A program made the position numbers and the translations under genes. This document shows, one piece after another, positions 46,101 through 57,047 of a stretch of DNA of 64,000 nt (the stretch's first letter is position 1; each line of letters begins with the position of its first letter). The stretch covers positions 1,178,001 to 1,242,000 of the forward strand of contig JAJKFH010001810.1 of assembly GCA_023333565.1 (NCBI GenBank), read 5' to 3'. Origin of the DNA: Puffinus mauretanicus (lineage: Eukaryota; Chordata; Aves; Procellariiformes; Procellariidae). Below the pieces are notes generated by a model. It was not told the DNA's origin. It worked only from the letters and a program-made list of their open reading frames with translations, and did not search any database.

Positions 46101-49100
46101 ATGGAAAGAAAATTAAATTAAAAGCCTGCTTGTAGAAGAAAACTTACATAAAAATGGAGTCATGGAAAGGATCTCACCAAATAACTGTTTATAATGCATA
46201 GTCATTTCAGTTTATTACCATGAAGACTGAAAAGTATAAGCCCGACCTTTTCAGCATCGCGAGCTTCAGGCCGGATCTAGTCTGCTGGTTGTCAGCAAAT
46301 GGTGAAAACGCTGTCAAATAGCAAAAATGTTCCCTGTTCTCTCACACCAAAACAGTGATAATGTGCCCTTCGATTGCCTGGCAGCGTTAGCATGAGAGAA
46401 GGCAGCCCTACTGCTCGGAAAAGGCCTAGGCAAATAAGAAAACCCTGTACATGGCTTGGAGGGGCTCATGAGCGGAGCTGCAGCCATGGCTTGACTGAGC
46501 GCGTGTGGAGAAGTGGTGATGTCTGACAGGCTCTGAGGGGAACAGCAGGAGGCTGGGGTCTGGAAAAGGAGGGGAAAACTTCATTTTCCTGCTTATTTAT
46601 ATCAGGGGGTGATGCAGCTAAGTCATCCCCTCAGTTGAAGGAATGAGGAGAAGGAGGCAGTGGATCCCCGGTAGAGATAAATGATTTTTCATTACATGTT
46701 TAACATTTCAGGCAGTTATATGCAATCTGTATCTTGGTTCTGAGATGCAGAGGGGAGTGAGACATTAAGAAAATCAGATCCAGTATCAAGATGTTGCCAA
46801 GAATTATTTAGGAACCATAGATGCCGAAGTCCAATCTTTTCTGTTTAGGAAAACAGCTTCATAGGCATTGAAGTAAAATCTGATCTTGATTATATCACTA
46901 TAAACCACTAACTTCAGTAGTAAGCATAGCTGAGAGCAGAAATTGATCTATAAAAATCAGTCGTAAAACTGAAAATAGAAAGAGGTATTAGGAGTTTGTT
47001 AAAGTGGAAAAGGATATGAACAGAGTGTGTGAGAGCCCAACCCTTTATCTGGTTCTGCTCATCATGAAGTTGAGATCCTGCAGTGACAAGAAATCAGACT
47101 GTACTAGTGCAAAGATAAACTGAAGACTCTGGTCACCTTTTGCTTTAAATTGTGGTAAATGGGAAGCAATTTTTCATGATCTTGTTCTCTGAAATTTTCA
47201 GTTTGTTGAGTTCAACAATAAAAACTGACATCAGCAGCATAAAGTTTAAAGTAGTGAATTGATTTTTAAGCTCAGACAGCCAAAGGCAAAGTTCTCAGTA
47301 ACATAAAACTGTTAAGCCATGGGGTTCTGAGTCTGAATGCTACCATAGATCATTTCCACTTGTAGTGCAATGTGTATAGGACAAATGCAGATCTTGGTAA
47401 ATGCCTTGCTTTAAATCCCTCTAGCACAAATACATTAAAATCATTTATAGGTACTTAGAGCAGCAGCATCTAGGTAAAAGGTCTGAATGGGAATGAATTT
47501 TCTGCATGCCTATAAGTCACTGTCAGTGAAAATTCCTTATGACTAAAAGTGAAAGCAGTTGCTAACAGACATTCAATAGTGAACTGTGTTATTGAATAAT
47601 GTAAGAAAAGAAGACCCAGCTGACTGGGCCTGCAAATGCCAGAAGTACTACTGTTCCATGGTCACATCTTTGGACGGATGCTTCTTTTAATCCCAAGACT
47701 CTGTGTTGCTCATTTCACCTTCTTTGCTGTCCCTCTTGCAGTTTTGTGAAGGTTTTAAGCTTTTCAGAGCTGAGCCTTTTTCTGACGCAGGCATCCTAAC
47801 ACAGCATAGCATACTCCTCTCACTTGCCACAAGTGCTGGTACTGCAGCAGTAGAGAATAATAATGCAGGTTGCATCTGCCTATTCAGTGCATTTGGAACT
47901 TAATAGAAAAGTCAAAATATTTTGTTATTTGGAAATTGGAAAGACAATACTCAATTTAATTTGAGTTAACAACAAAGCCTGAAATCACTGCTGGTATTAG
48001 GGACTGTGTGGTATATGTTGGCTTGCATTTGTGATTCCATTGACAATTTCAGGCTGTTGAGCAATGTTTATTAAATTGTTCTTAATACTCCTGGGTGCCA
48101 ACTTGTGTGTATGTGATTAGAACAGCAATCCTTTTGCACATTTGTGGACATTTATATAATATAAAAGACTTCAAAGGAATAGATGTGGCCCTCGAACAGG
48201 AGCTGGTTTGTAGAATGTGTCTCATTGTGCATCTCCTTGCTTTAACCACCGGACGTGTTCTTCCTGCCGTCGCCAATGAACTTGGGGAGAGTTGGGGGTT
48301 TTCGGAGAGTGTTGACTACTCCACATTTGTACTGGATGGAGAACATCTTGGACTGCCCCACTACAAAACCTGTGAACCCTCCCTGCCACCAACCTTCCTG
48401 GTATATCAACACACAAGGGCTGCAGGTTGTGGGCTGTAACAATTTACAAGGTCATTGTTAGTTTGGATTTAATGATTCTTTGGTATTGAATAGTAAAACA
48501 GCAAAGGAGGTGGTCTCACTTCTGTTGACGCTTTGGGGGCAAAAGTGGTAGAATGATTTCCTTCCTACATCTGATATTTTGTGCAATTTCCATGGGAGGT
48601 TTGGGTCAGTGTTTCCTTCAGCAATTGTCATTCACGTGGTTACGAATTTTCATAAAACTGCCTGAGCTTCTCATAAGGATGGCAGAAGTGAATGTGCTCT
48701 TCACCTCTGTCCCTCACAGGCTATCCTATCCCAGACTTGCTTTTAACTTTGCAGTTTCTTTCACTGTATAGGCAAACCTACACAGCCTCTCTTGAGATAA
48801 TAAGGATAATCTAGTATAAAGATGTTGTAATAAACAAGCTAAAGAAATGTTAAACAGTTGGAGAAAAAACAGCATCAAAATTAAAACTAGTTCTCACAGA
48901 GGATCAGTGAAATTAAGGGCTTTTAAAATTCATGCATTATTTCCCCATTGAGCATGTGTAGAGTGCAGGTAAGTAGTTACAAAGCAAAATGTTGCCGTAT
49001 TAACCTTTTCTCCCTATTTTTAATTCACACAATCTAAACACAGCCACTGCACAAGAACACAGATAGTTCCACAGCACAGTTATTCAGCTGGAAGAAACTT

Positions 49101-49818
49101 TGAACTTTAAATATAAGATTGTTCAGTTTGTATTCTGTTATGGATTATTTAGTGCTTTTCATGTACTATAGCTCAAAGTGTTTTACTAAGCAATGAATTA
49201 TAGTAGAAATGTGCCATGAATGCAGAACTCACGAGAGCTAGGGATAAAATGCATTAGAGTTATTTTTTGTGTCTGAATGCTGTCACTTGCACCTATACAA
49301 ATGATGGATAAGGATGAGTCCTGTGCAAAATAGATGTTTGCTTTTATGGACTAACCAGAAAATATGAATCCAAGAGTAATATTTGCAAACAGGAAAGCTG
49401 TCTTTGAGATAAAGGTTTTTTGCCACCCCATGAAAACACAACAGAATACGTGTGAAAAATGCAGGCGGGAAAAATATTAGTAAATATGAAGCAGTATTCT
49501 ACTATTTTTTTTTTCCTCTTTAATTTATTTTTTATTTCAGCAGCAGCTAGAATTCCACAAAGTAACCAGACACCACATTTTCCTATGCATTGCAAAAGTG
49601 CATGGTAGGAGACAGTTCTTCCCAGACAACCTTGCAGTTTGGATAGATAAGACAGGAGAAGGTTGGTGGTGGCAACTAAAAGATGAGGATTGATGTTTGA
49701 AAGCAAATGACTTACAGTTGTATAACAAATCAATGCTGAGCAACTGCAGAACAATGCACGTATTTTTAGCCTGTTCAGTCACGGGTTTATATTAATTTGC
49801 TTCATCATCCTTCGCTAG

Positions 49819-50404
49819 TGTTCTGGGTTTGGCTGGGGTAGAGTTAATTTTCTTCATAATCCAAAATGTTTTGGATTTGTGCTGGAAACAGTGTTGATAA
49901 CACAGGGATGTTTTCGTCACTGCTGAGCAGTGCTTACACAGAGTCAAGGCTTTTTCTGCTCCTCACCCCTCCCCACCAGCGAGTAGGCTGGGGGTGCACA
50001 AGAAGCTGGGAGGGGACACGGCTGGGACAGCTGACCCCAACTGTCCAAAGGGATATCCCACACCATACGACATCATGTTCAGCTTATAAAGCTGGGGGGA
50101 GAAGAAGGAAGGGGGGGGACTTCAGAGTGATGGCGTTTGTCTTCCCAAGTAACTGTTACGCGTGATGGAGCCCTGCTTTCCTGGAGATGGCTGAACACCT
50201 GCCTGCCGAGGGGAAGTAGTGAATGAATTCCTTGTTTTGCTTTGCTTGCGTGCGTGGCTTTTGCTTTCCCTATTAAACTGTCTTTATCTCAACCATGAGT
50301 TTTCTCACTTTTACTCTTCTGATTCTCTCCCCCATCCCACTGCGGGGGGGAGTGAGCGAGCGGCGGTGTGGAGTTTAGCTGCTGGCTGGGATTAAACCAC
50401 AACA
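49819..50404 (+). mobile_element. Solo LTR of an avian endogenous retrovirus, subfamily B (+)
   Basis: Starts TGTTCTGGGTTTGGCTGGGG and ends GGGATTAAACCACAACA, 586 bp. Internal landmarks are shared with the minus-strand LTR at 61541-62129: the GTGTTGATAACACAGGGATG-like block, the 'cagctgaccc' block, GGGATATCCCA, and a TATA-like CTTATAAAGC at about 50083-50092. Also shared are TCTTCC..AAGTAACTGTTACGCG, CTATTAAACTG as polyadenylation signal, and a C/T-rich U5 with GAGTTTTCTCAC. No internal retroviral sequence adjoins. The five-base flanks (GCTAG left, ACTGG right) agree at only three positions, so any duplication has decayed. Confidence 0.92.
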
Positions 50405-51924
50405 ACTGGAAAGGCAGGGGAATCCTTGTAACTGGTGATACTTCCTCGGCTGCTCTGAGGTGCCTTTATTCACCACTGTGACTTGACCTTGTTCGATCAT
50501 TTGCCTATATCCTCAGTCATGTTGAGATTGGAGTGGTTTACGCAGTCTTTGATATTTGAATCTTAATGTTTCTAGTCCTCTTTCCAGTATCTTAAAACCT
50601 CTTCTCTTCCATGGAAGTCCCCTGTCTTGTAGTGTATTTAATGAGGCTTATAAGAAGATAAAGAGTGAGGATGGAATTAAAAAAGATCAGAGTATATTAC
50701 ATATACTGTGCTGATTTTTAAAGGTGTTTGCTTTAAGTTTCATCCTTCTGTAGCACAACAGTGTGAAAGCAGCAGTCAATAACTCTGGGAATAAAAAAAG
50801 AAAGGTATCTTGAAAATGAAGAATTACAATACAGTGAGTATCTTCAGTCACTTGGTATAATGTTATAGCATTTCTTAATGGATCCCTTGTGCAAAATGAG
50901 TATCTTCACTACTTGCTGCTCTTACTGGTTATCACAGAAAGGAAATGAATCTGAAAATTGTTTCAAATAAGAGGAACAACATTACACTGAAGCAACTACA
51001 TTAGCTTTTTTCTCTCTCTCTCTGGTTTTCCCATTACCTTTATTCAGATGAGTTAGGATCACCAAAATCAAGTTTTAATAATTTCCAGCACTGATAGTTT
51101 TTCTTATTGTAGAAGAGCAGAACCTCCATTTTTCTCTGTATCTCATGCTGATGTATATGGTATTGTACAAAAAGCGCAATTTGATAAATATAATAATTGG
51201 TCTGATATGACATCAGCAGCAGAAAAGCACGAGAGTATTGCCTTTTGGAGAGATGGATTATGGTCTAGGTAGCCCACTTCCCGAGTATCAATTCTTAATG
51301 TCCTGCTACAGGTAGCTGTCCAGTGCCTTATCCTTTGGACTGGAATGCTCAAATTTATTTTTCAATGACAGTCTTGTTTTGTTTTGTCGTATTTTTACAT
51401 CTATGCAGAAAGGTTGTGGGGTACATTTCCTTCAAGCATTGGGTGAAGTTTGATTTTTCTGTGATTATCAGACTGTTATTCACAGTCTGTCTATCCATGA
51501 CTCTTGAGTTTGAAGCTTGACGTAAACAGACATTAAACTCTATTTCAATTAATTCTTATATTTTAAGTAATGGATAATCTATTTAGGTGTGCTCTGAAAC
51601 ATTGAAGTAAATACTCCAAGGAGATCAAACAGACCAGACCCATTTCTTTCAAAATCTTTCCTGTGTTACTCTGCCACCAAGGGAGGTCAGCTCTGATGCC
51701 CTACATAATTTTCATGGAAAGTCATTAAAAACAAACACAGTTTTCTCTGTGATTATGTTATTTTTGCAGTGTGGGTTTAATATTCTCTCCGTTCTTTGTT
51801 ATGTATTGGTTGGTTCTTGCTACAAGCACAACAGTACATTATTATTTTTTTAAAAAATCAGTGGCCTGTTAACATGAGATCTTGGTTCAGTGTAACAGGA
51901 CTCTTTTTTATGCTAGAGGATTGG
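50405..51924. other. Unique non-coding DNA
   Basis: About 1.5 kb between the solo LTR and the MIR-like remnant. It has a short CT-rich tract (TTTTTTCTCTCTCTCTCT, about 51006-51023) and no recognisable gene or repeat. Confidence 0.55.
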
Positions 51925-52075
51925 CCATGGGTTAAAATAACAAGATCTGTGTTCTGCCCCTCACTCTCTAACAACTTCTTTACTGCCCTGAGCAAGTTAC
52001 TTAAACTTTAACTTTCTTCTCTGAGAATTGTGGATAATAATGAATACTTCAATATCTCACAGGGTGCTGGAAAAC
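51925..52075 (+). mobile_element. MIR-like SINE remnant (+)
   Basis: The sequence tracks the MIR core and 3' part in order: TCTGTGTTCTGCCCCTCACT, TTACTGCCCTGAGCAAGTTA continuing CTTAAACTTTAACTTTC (MIR: ...gggcaagttacttaacctctc), GAGAATTGTGGATAATAATG (MIR: tgtaaaatggggataataata) and CAATATCTCACAGGGTGCTG (MIR: acctcatagggttgttg). The agreement extends over about 130 bases, which makes chance unlikely. Recognisable MIRs are sparse in birds. Confidence 0.78.
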
Positions 52076-52299
52076 AAAACTTCTGATGGATAATCCACAA
52101 AGAGAAGGCAGTATGCTAAAGGAAAGATACATTATTAGTCATATTTTAAAAGCAAATGGTATTAAAAATAGCATAATAATCACGTGTGTTTCAGGGAAAT
52201 GCACCTTGCAAGTAGCTAATAATGAACAGCATCTATTATATGCTGTCAGGAGGGGAGAAGAAAAATCTCATATGTGCCGTGCTTTGTCACAGTTCTTGA

Positions 52300-52467
52300 T
52301 ACACACATCGTGTGCTCCAGCTCTCAGATCACCTTGGTGTCCGTCGCTGGACTTGCTCCAGTATGTGAATGCCTGCCTCGTGCTGGGAGCCCAAGCCGGG
52401 ACGTACTCCGGGGCTCCAGCTGTAGCCTCAGGGGTGCCAAAGTGGGGTGGGAATGACTTCCCATGGG
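52300..52467 (-). mobile_element. Old CR1 LINE fragment (-)
   Basis: On the minus strand this is the CR1 C-terminal ORF2 region. From the left: TCGTGTGCTCCAGCTCTCA, ACCTTGGTGTCCGTCGCTGG, ACTTGCTCCAGTATGTGAAT, GCCTGCCTCGTGCTGGGAGC, GACGTACTCCGGGGCTCCAG and GGGAATGACTTCCC. Each matches the corresponding block of CR1 ('ttggtggccctccgctggacttgctccagtatgtcaatg..', 'cagtactccagatgtg', 'aggatcacttccc'). The plus-strand open frame of about 130 codons here (52086-52481) is therefore antisense CR1, not a gene. Confidence 0.85.
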
Positions 52468-53600
52468 AAAGTCACATGTAGTGCAGAAATAGCTACTACC
52501 TCCTCCCTTTAATCTCTTCCAGAGCTTTGCACATTATTTCTCTCCTTAAAACCACTGAAGAGGTCTCAAATACGTGGAGCTATATTAATTTAACAGTCTT
52601 TTGCCCTAAGGATCCTGCAGTGCAGAGAGGAATCCTTAGTATTTTCTGTGTAGAAAACCCAGGATAGGATTCTTTCCTGTTAACTGCCATGGACCAGACT
52701 CTCTGTGCAGCAATTTTATTCATGTTCTCTCAGTTGGTGTTCAGTGCGTCTGATATATTAGTTGCCACAGAAATAAAAATGTCTGACTCTTCTCTTGCGT
52801 AACTTTTATTATTGTGAAGATTAAAAGCTTGCTAGCAGAGACAAGACCGCAGTCTGGCGTGGCGGGAGGGACAGGGCTATCCAGCTCCACCTAGCACTTG
52901 TACAGGAAAAACACTTTGAGAGAAGTCGCCTATAAAACAAATGAAATTGTTTGGCACTGATAAATACCATGGCAATTATGTAAAACTTAGAAGTGATAAT
53001 AAATGGGAAAATGTGAAAGTTCATTTACTGAAACGTGTAAGTATTCTAACCAAAAGAGTGATTAAGACCCTGTTTGCCATTACTGTAACACATCTCAGTT
53101 CGTGGTACAAAACAGCAGGGCGATATTCCCGTATTTGGTGTGCCGAGTACAGCGTAATGGAATAAAGTCTATTACTTTGCAACTTGTCAAACAGCTGTGT
53201 AAAAAGTGAAACTAATCTAACAGGTTATGTTTTCTTTTTGATCATCCAGCACAACCAATTTAAAAACCTGCACATTAATATAAATAAGGCTTTAGTCACC
53301 TTAGAAAAATAACTACAGCTAAAACTCTTATTTCTCTGGTTATGCTGTGGTTTAGTGAAAAACTGTTTTTGTGCAAGGGGCAGTAATCAGTTCTTAAAGT
53401 ACAGAAGCAATCTCTTATACTTGACTAACATTTAAAGCTGTCTTATGGAATCTGTTTCTTGCCTTGCTCTTAGCCATTTGAACTTTCCTGTTGTCAGTAA
53501 AATATATAAAAAATGACAAGGGATTCTGGTTTGTACACAAGTGAACTTTGAGCTCTTCTAAGACAGTGGTCACAAGCAAAACCTGAACAACTCTGAAGAA
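52468..53600. other. Unique non-coding DNA
   Basis: About 1.1 kb with no recognised repeat or gene, ending at the ATT microsatellite. Confidence 0.55.
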
Positions 53601-53612
53601 TTTATTATTATC

Positions 53613-53679
<67 letters not shown>

Positions 53680-53680
53680 T
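53601..53680. repeat. (ATT)n microsatellite
   Basis: About 80 bases of ATT units, with one C interruption at 53612. The uninterrupted part covers roughly 22 units (53614-53680), long enough to expect length polymorphism. Confidence 0.97.
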
Positions 53681-54795
53681 CAGAAAGCCGTGATGTCTGA
53701 CTGTTAAGTGCACTTAATGTTCTTTCAGCTCATCCAGCAAGATTCCAAAAACGAATAAGCATTCCTGCAGTACTGCAAAAATTACCCTCAAGTAACTGCT
53801 GTCTAGGATGGGAGATAGGATGTTTCTTAATTTCATACTTATTTACACATCAGTATATTTTGGACAGCAAACTGTTTGAATAGATCAGTTGTAGCTGCTG
53901 TTTGGCAGTGCCCTATATGCAAACACGTTCAGTACTTCTGTGGTCTTCAGCTATAGAGACTGCTAAAATATTCCAGTAGGAAAAAACATGGTAAGCGAGT
54001 CATGGCTTCACCTTTGAACCATGGCAGGATGTTTTGCCTTAGTCAATAGAATACTGAAGTCTGAATAAAATATTGCTTGGTTTGTGTTTATCTGCATTCA
54101 TCTATAATGCATTAGCTGTATTTCTATATCATTTAAATTTTATGCACTTTTTGGAGATGACTTAGAAGGATTTTTTTTATATTTTCTTTGCATTTATTTC
54201 CTTAGGTAAGTATCGGCCAAGGTATCGGTCCAGGAAATAGGTATTCTGTGAATGCCTAAATGAACATTGCATTGAGGTTTTAGGTCAAATTCTAGACTTT
54301 ATTATATATTCGTAAGAAATTACTTTCAAATTGCATATGACATATCCTTCAATTCTCAATAGTTTAGGAGGTGACATCGAAGTAAGAAATATATTCAGAG
54401 ACCTCGGGTATTAGATTTATAATAAAATTGCTTTCCTGATTCCATGGCATGCTTTATAAAAGCTTTATGAAAAAGCAGATGTCAGGTTTCCTATTCTTTG
54501 AGGACTCTCTTTTGGTATTTGGAATTTCTTTTACTTAAATGATCATCTGTAACAGTATTGCAACAATTAGTAGATGATTTCCTGTTTAGAAATTATATAC
54601 CAGTTTTACAAATGTGCAAATAATTTTTATTAGGTAGGCTGTAGCTTTCACTGTAGATGACTGAAGGTAGTGTTTAAAAGGATAAAAATAAAAGCAATTT
54701 CTTAGGCATACTGTTTTACCTATTATTTTTCAATATGTATAATACAGCACTACTATGTTTAAGTCAAAATTTAGTTAAAGACTAAACTCATGTAT
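53681..54795. other. Unique AT-rich non-coding DNA
   Basis: No gene or repeat recognised between the microsatellite and the CR1 cluster. Confidence 0.55.
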
Positions 54796-56605
54796 TCATA
54801 GAATCATAGACTCATAGAATTGTTTAGGTTGGAAAAGACCTTTAAGATCATCAAGTCCAACCACAAACCCAACACTGCCAAGTCCACCACTAAACCATGT
54901 CGCAAGCACCACGTCTACACAACTTTTAAATACCCCCAGGGATGGTGACTCAACCACTTCCCTGGGCAGCCTGTTCCAAGGCTTGACAACCCTTTCAGTG
55001 AAGAAACTTTTCCTAATGTCCAGTCTAAACCTCCCTTGGCACAACTTGAGGCCATTTCCTCTCATCCTATCGCTTGTTACTTGGGAGAAGAGACCAACAC
55101 CCACCTCGCTACAACCTCCTTCCAGGTGGTTGTAAAGCACGATGAGGTCTCCCCTCAGCCTCCTTTTCATCAGGATAAACAACCCCAGTTCCCTCAGCCG
55201 CTCCTCATCAGACTTGTGCTCCAGGCCCTTCACCAGCTTCGTTGCCCTTCTCTGGACACTCCAGCACCTCAATGTCCTTCTTAGTGAGGGGCCCAAAACT
55301 GAACACAGGATTCGAGGTGTGGCCTCACCAGTGCCGAGTACAGGGGCACGATCACCTCCCTGCTCCTGCTGGCCACACTATTTCTGATACAGGCCAGGAT
55401 GCCGTTGACCTTCTTGGCCACCTGGGCACACTGCTGGCTCATGTTCAGCCGGCTGTCAACCAGCACCCCCAGGTCCTTTTCCTCTGGGAGCTTTCCAGCC
55501 ACTCTTCCCCAAGCCTGTAGCGTTGCCTGGGGTTGTTGTGGCCGAAGTGCAGGACCCGGCACTTGGCCTTTTTCAACCTCATACAGTTGGCCTCGGCCCA
55601 TCGATCCAGCCTGTCCAGGTCCCTCTGCAGAGCCTTCCTACCCTCGAGCAGATCAACACTCCCACCCAACTTGGTGTCATCTGCAAACTTACTGAGGGAT
55701 CACTTGATCCTCTTGTCCAGATCGTTGATAAAGATTTTAAACAGAACTGGTCCCAAAACTGAGCCCTGGGGAACACTGCTTGTGACCGGCCACCAACTGG
55801 ATTTAACTCCATTCACCACAACTCTTTGGGCCTGGCCATCTAGCCAGTTTTCTACCCAGTGAAGAGTACGCCTGTCCAAGCCATGAGCAGCCAGTTTCTT
55901 CACGAGAATGCTGTGGGAAATGGTGTCAAAGGCTTTACTGAAGTCCAGCTAGACCACATCCACAGCCTTTCCCTCATCCACTAAGCAGGTCACCTTGTCG
56001 TAGAAGGAGATCAGGTTAGTTAAGCAGGACCTGCCTTGCATAAACCCATGCTGACTGGGCCTGATCACCTCGTTGTCCTGTACATGCCACATGATGGCAC
56101 TCAAGATGATCTGCTCCATAACTTTCCCCGGCACTGAGGTCAGACTGACCGGCCTGTAGTTCCCTGGATTCTCCTTCGCCCTTCTTGTAGAGGGGCGTCA
56201 CATTTGCTAACCTCCAGTCAACTGGGACCTCCCCGGTTAGCCAGGACTGCTGATTAATGATGGAAAGTGGCTTGGTGAGCATTTCCACCAGCTCTCTCAG
56301 TACCCTTGGGTGGGTCCCATCTGGCCCCATAGACTTGTGTGTATCTAAGTGGTGTAGGAGGTCACTAACCATTTTCCCTTGGATTATGGGGGCTTCATTC
56401 TGCTCCCTGTCCCTGTCTTCCAGATCAGGGGGCTGGGTACCCGGAGAACAACTGGTCTGACTATTGAGACTGAGGCAAAGGCAGCATTAAGTACCTCAGC
56501 CTTTTCGTCATCCTTTGTCACTATGCTTTCTCCCGCATGCAGTAAAGGATGGAGATTCTCCTTAGCCCTCCTTTTGTTGCTAATGTAGTTAGAAAAACAT
56601 TTTTT
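54796..56605 (-). pseudogene. CR1 ORF2 reverse transcriptase remnant (-)
   Basis: Reading on the minus strand from 56605. Pre-RT region with AGESIVTKDDEKAEVLNAAF; then HKSMGPDGTHPRVLRELV and the [17 protein letters not shown] block; a frameshift at about 56170-56185; then [13 protein letters not shown] and [20 protein letters not shown]; an in-frame TAG at 55949-55951 within the motif-A region; then [14 protein letters not shown] and [18 protein letters not shown] follows at 55700-55702, just before the catalytic block [11 protein letters not shown], which is itself intact. The tail stays open to about 54800 with one more frame change. Three or more lesions show it is not functional. Confidence 0.93.
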
Positions 56606-56838
56606 CATAGAATCATAGAATCATAGAATCATACAGGTTGGAAAAGACCTCTAAGATCGTCGTGTCCAACCGTCAACCTCACACACCATGTCCACTAAAC
56701 CATGTCCCTAAGGGCCTCATCTACACGTCTTTTAAATACTTCCAGGGATGGTGACTCCACCACTTCCCTGGGCAGCCTGTTCCAAGGCCTGATCACTCTT
56801 TCAGTAAAGAATGATCACTCTTTCAGTAAAGAAAGAGT
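56606..56838 (-). mobile_element. Nested CR1 3' tail (-) inside the larger CR1
   Basis: A second CR1 3' end (complement of the ATGATTCTATGATTCTATGA terminus, then ACCTCTAAGATCGTCGTGTC, ATGTCCACTAAACCATGTCC, AGGGATGGTGACTCCACCAC) interrupts the outer CR1. The outer sequence reads GTTAGAAAAACATTTTT before the insert and resumes with ATTGTCTTTTATGGCAGTAG after it. The insert is 5'-truncated at about 56838 and lies in the same orientation as its host, so it integrated later into the T-run. Confidence 0.93.
56791..56834 (-). repeat. 22-bp tandem duplication in the nested CR1
   Basis: TGATCACTCTTTCAGTAAAG followed by AA occurs twice in direct succession at the truncated end of the nested CR1. CR1 has this segment once, so the second copy arose during or after insertion. 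Confidence 0.88.
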
Positions 56839-57047
56839 CTTTTTATTGTCTTTTATGGCAGTAGCCAGATTAAGTTCTAGTTGGGCTTTGGCCCTTCTCA
56901 TTTTCTCCCTTCAGGACTGCCTTCCAAGGGGCTCTGTCAACCAGTCTCCTAAACAGGCCAAAGTCTGCCCTCCAGAAGTCCAAGGTAGCAGTTCTGCTGA
57001 CCCCTCTTTTTACTTCTACAAGAATCAAAAACTCTATCTTTTGTGAT
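56839..57047 (-). pseudogene. CR1 ORF2 upstream part, beyond the nested insertion
   Basis: Continuation of the outer CR1 ORF2 on the minus strand, legible as TATLDFWRADFGLFRRLVDR followed by APWKAVLKGENEKG. This is the linker between endonuclease and reverse transcriptase. Its downstream continuation is cut off by the nested CR1, and the 5' end of the element stops at about 57047, where AT-rich unique DNA begins. Confidence 0.88.

Larger units (their letters stand above)
34536..49818. other. Long repeat-poor non-coding stretch
   Basis: More than 15 kb with no LTR and no CR1 that I can recognise. It contains A-runs (35632-35648, 40115-40131), a 10-bp T-rich minisatellite (36281-36309) beside a possible ancient SINE end, and scattered short open frames without recognisable products. 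The low repeat load contrasts with the flanks. Possible explanations are purifying selection on regulatory DNA or chance. I could not identify any exon; two weak candidates (40490-40615 and 48095-48439) are listed among the findings. Confidence 0.5.
54796..57047 (-). mobile_element. CR1 LINE (-), about 2 kb, interrupted by a nested CR1
   Basis: Minus-strand CR1. The 3' terminus lies at the left (complement of ATTCTATGA repeats and the TTTAAGATCATCAAGTCCAA block). ORF2 runs rightward as complement: C-terminal region, RT core and the pre-RT region, ending by 5' truncation near 57047. The wording (aaaccatgtc, cttccctgggcagcctgttc) marks a CR1 group different from the plus-strand copy at 2822-5571. 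A second CR1 tail is inserted at 56606-56838. About 2.0 kb of this copy itself remains out of roughly 4.5 kb in full-length elements. Confidence 0.95.

Noticed and set aside
52086..52481. 131-codon plus-strand open frame
   Set aside because: Its right half is antisense to an old CR1 fragment (52300-52467), and the left half overlaps unrelated AT-rich DNA.
55036..55862. Several plus-strand frames rich in proline, serine and leucine
   Set aside because: They are antisense readings of the minus-strand CR1 ORF2.
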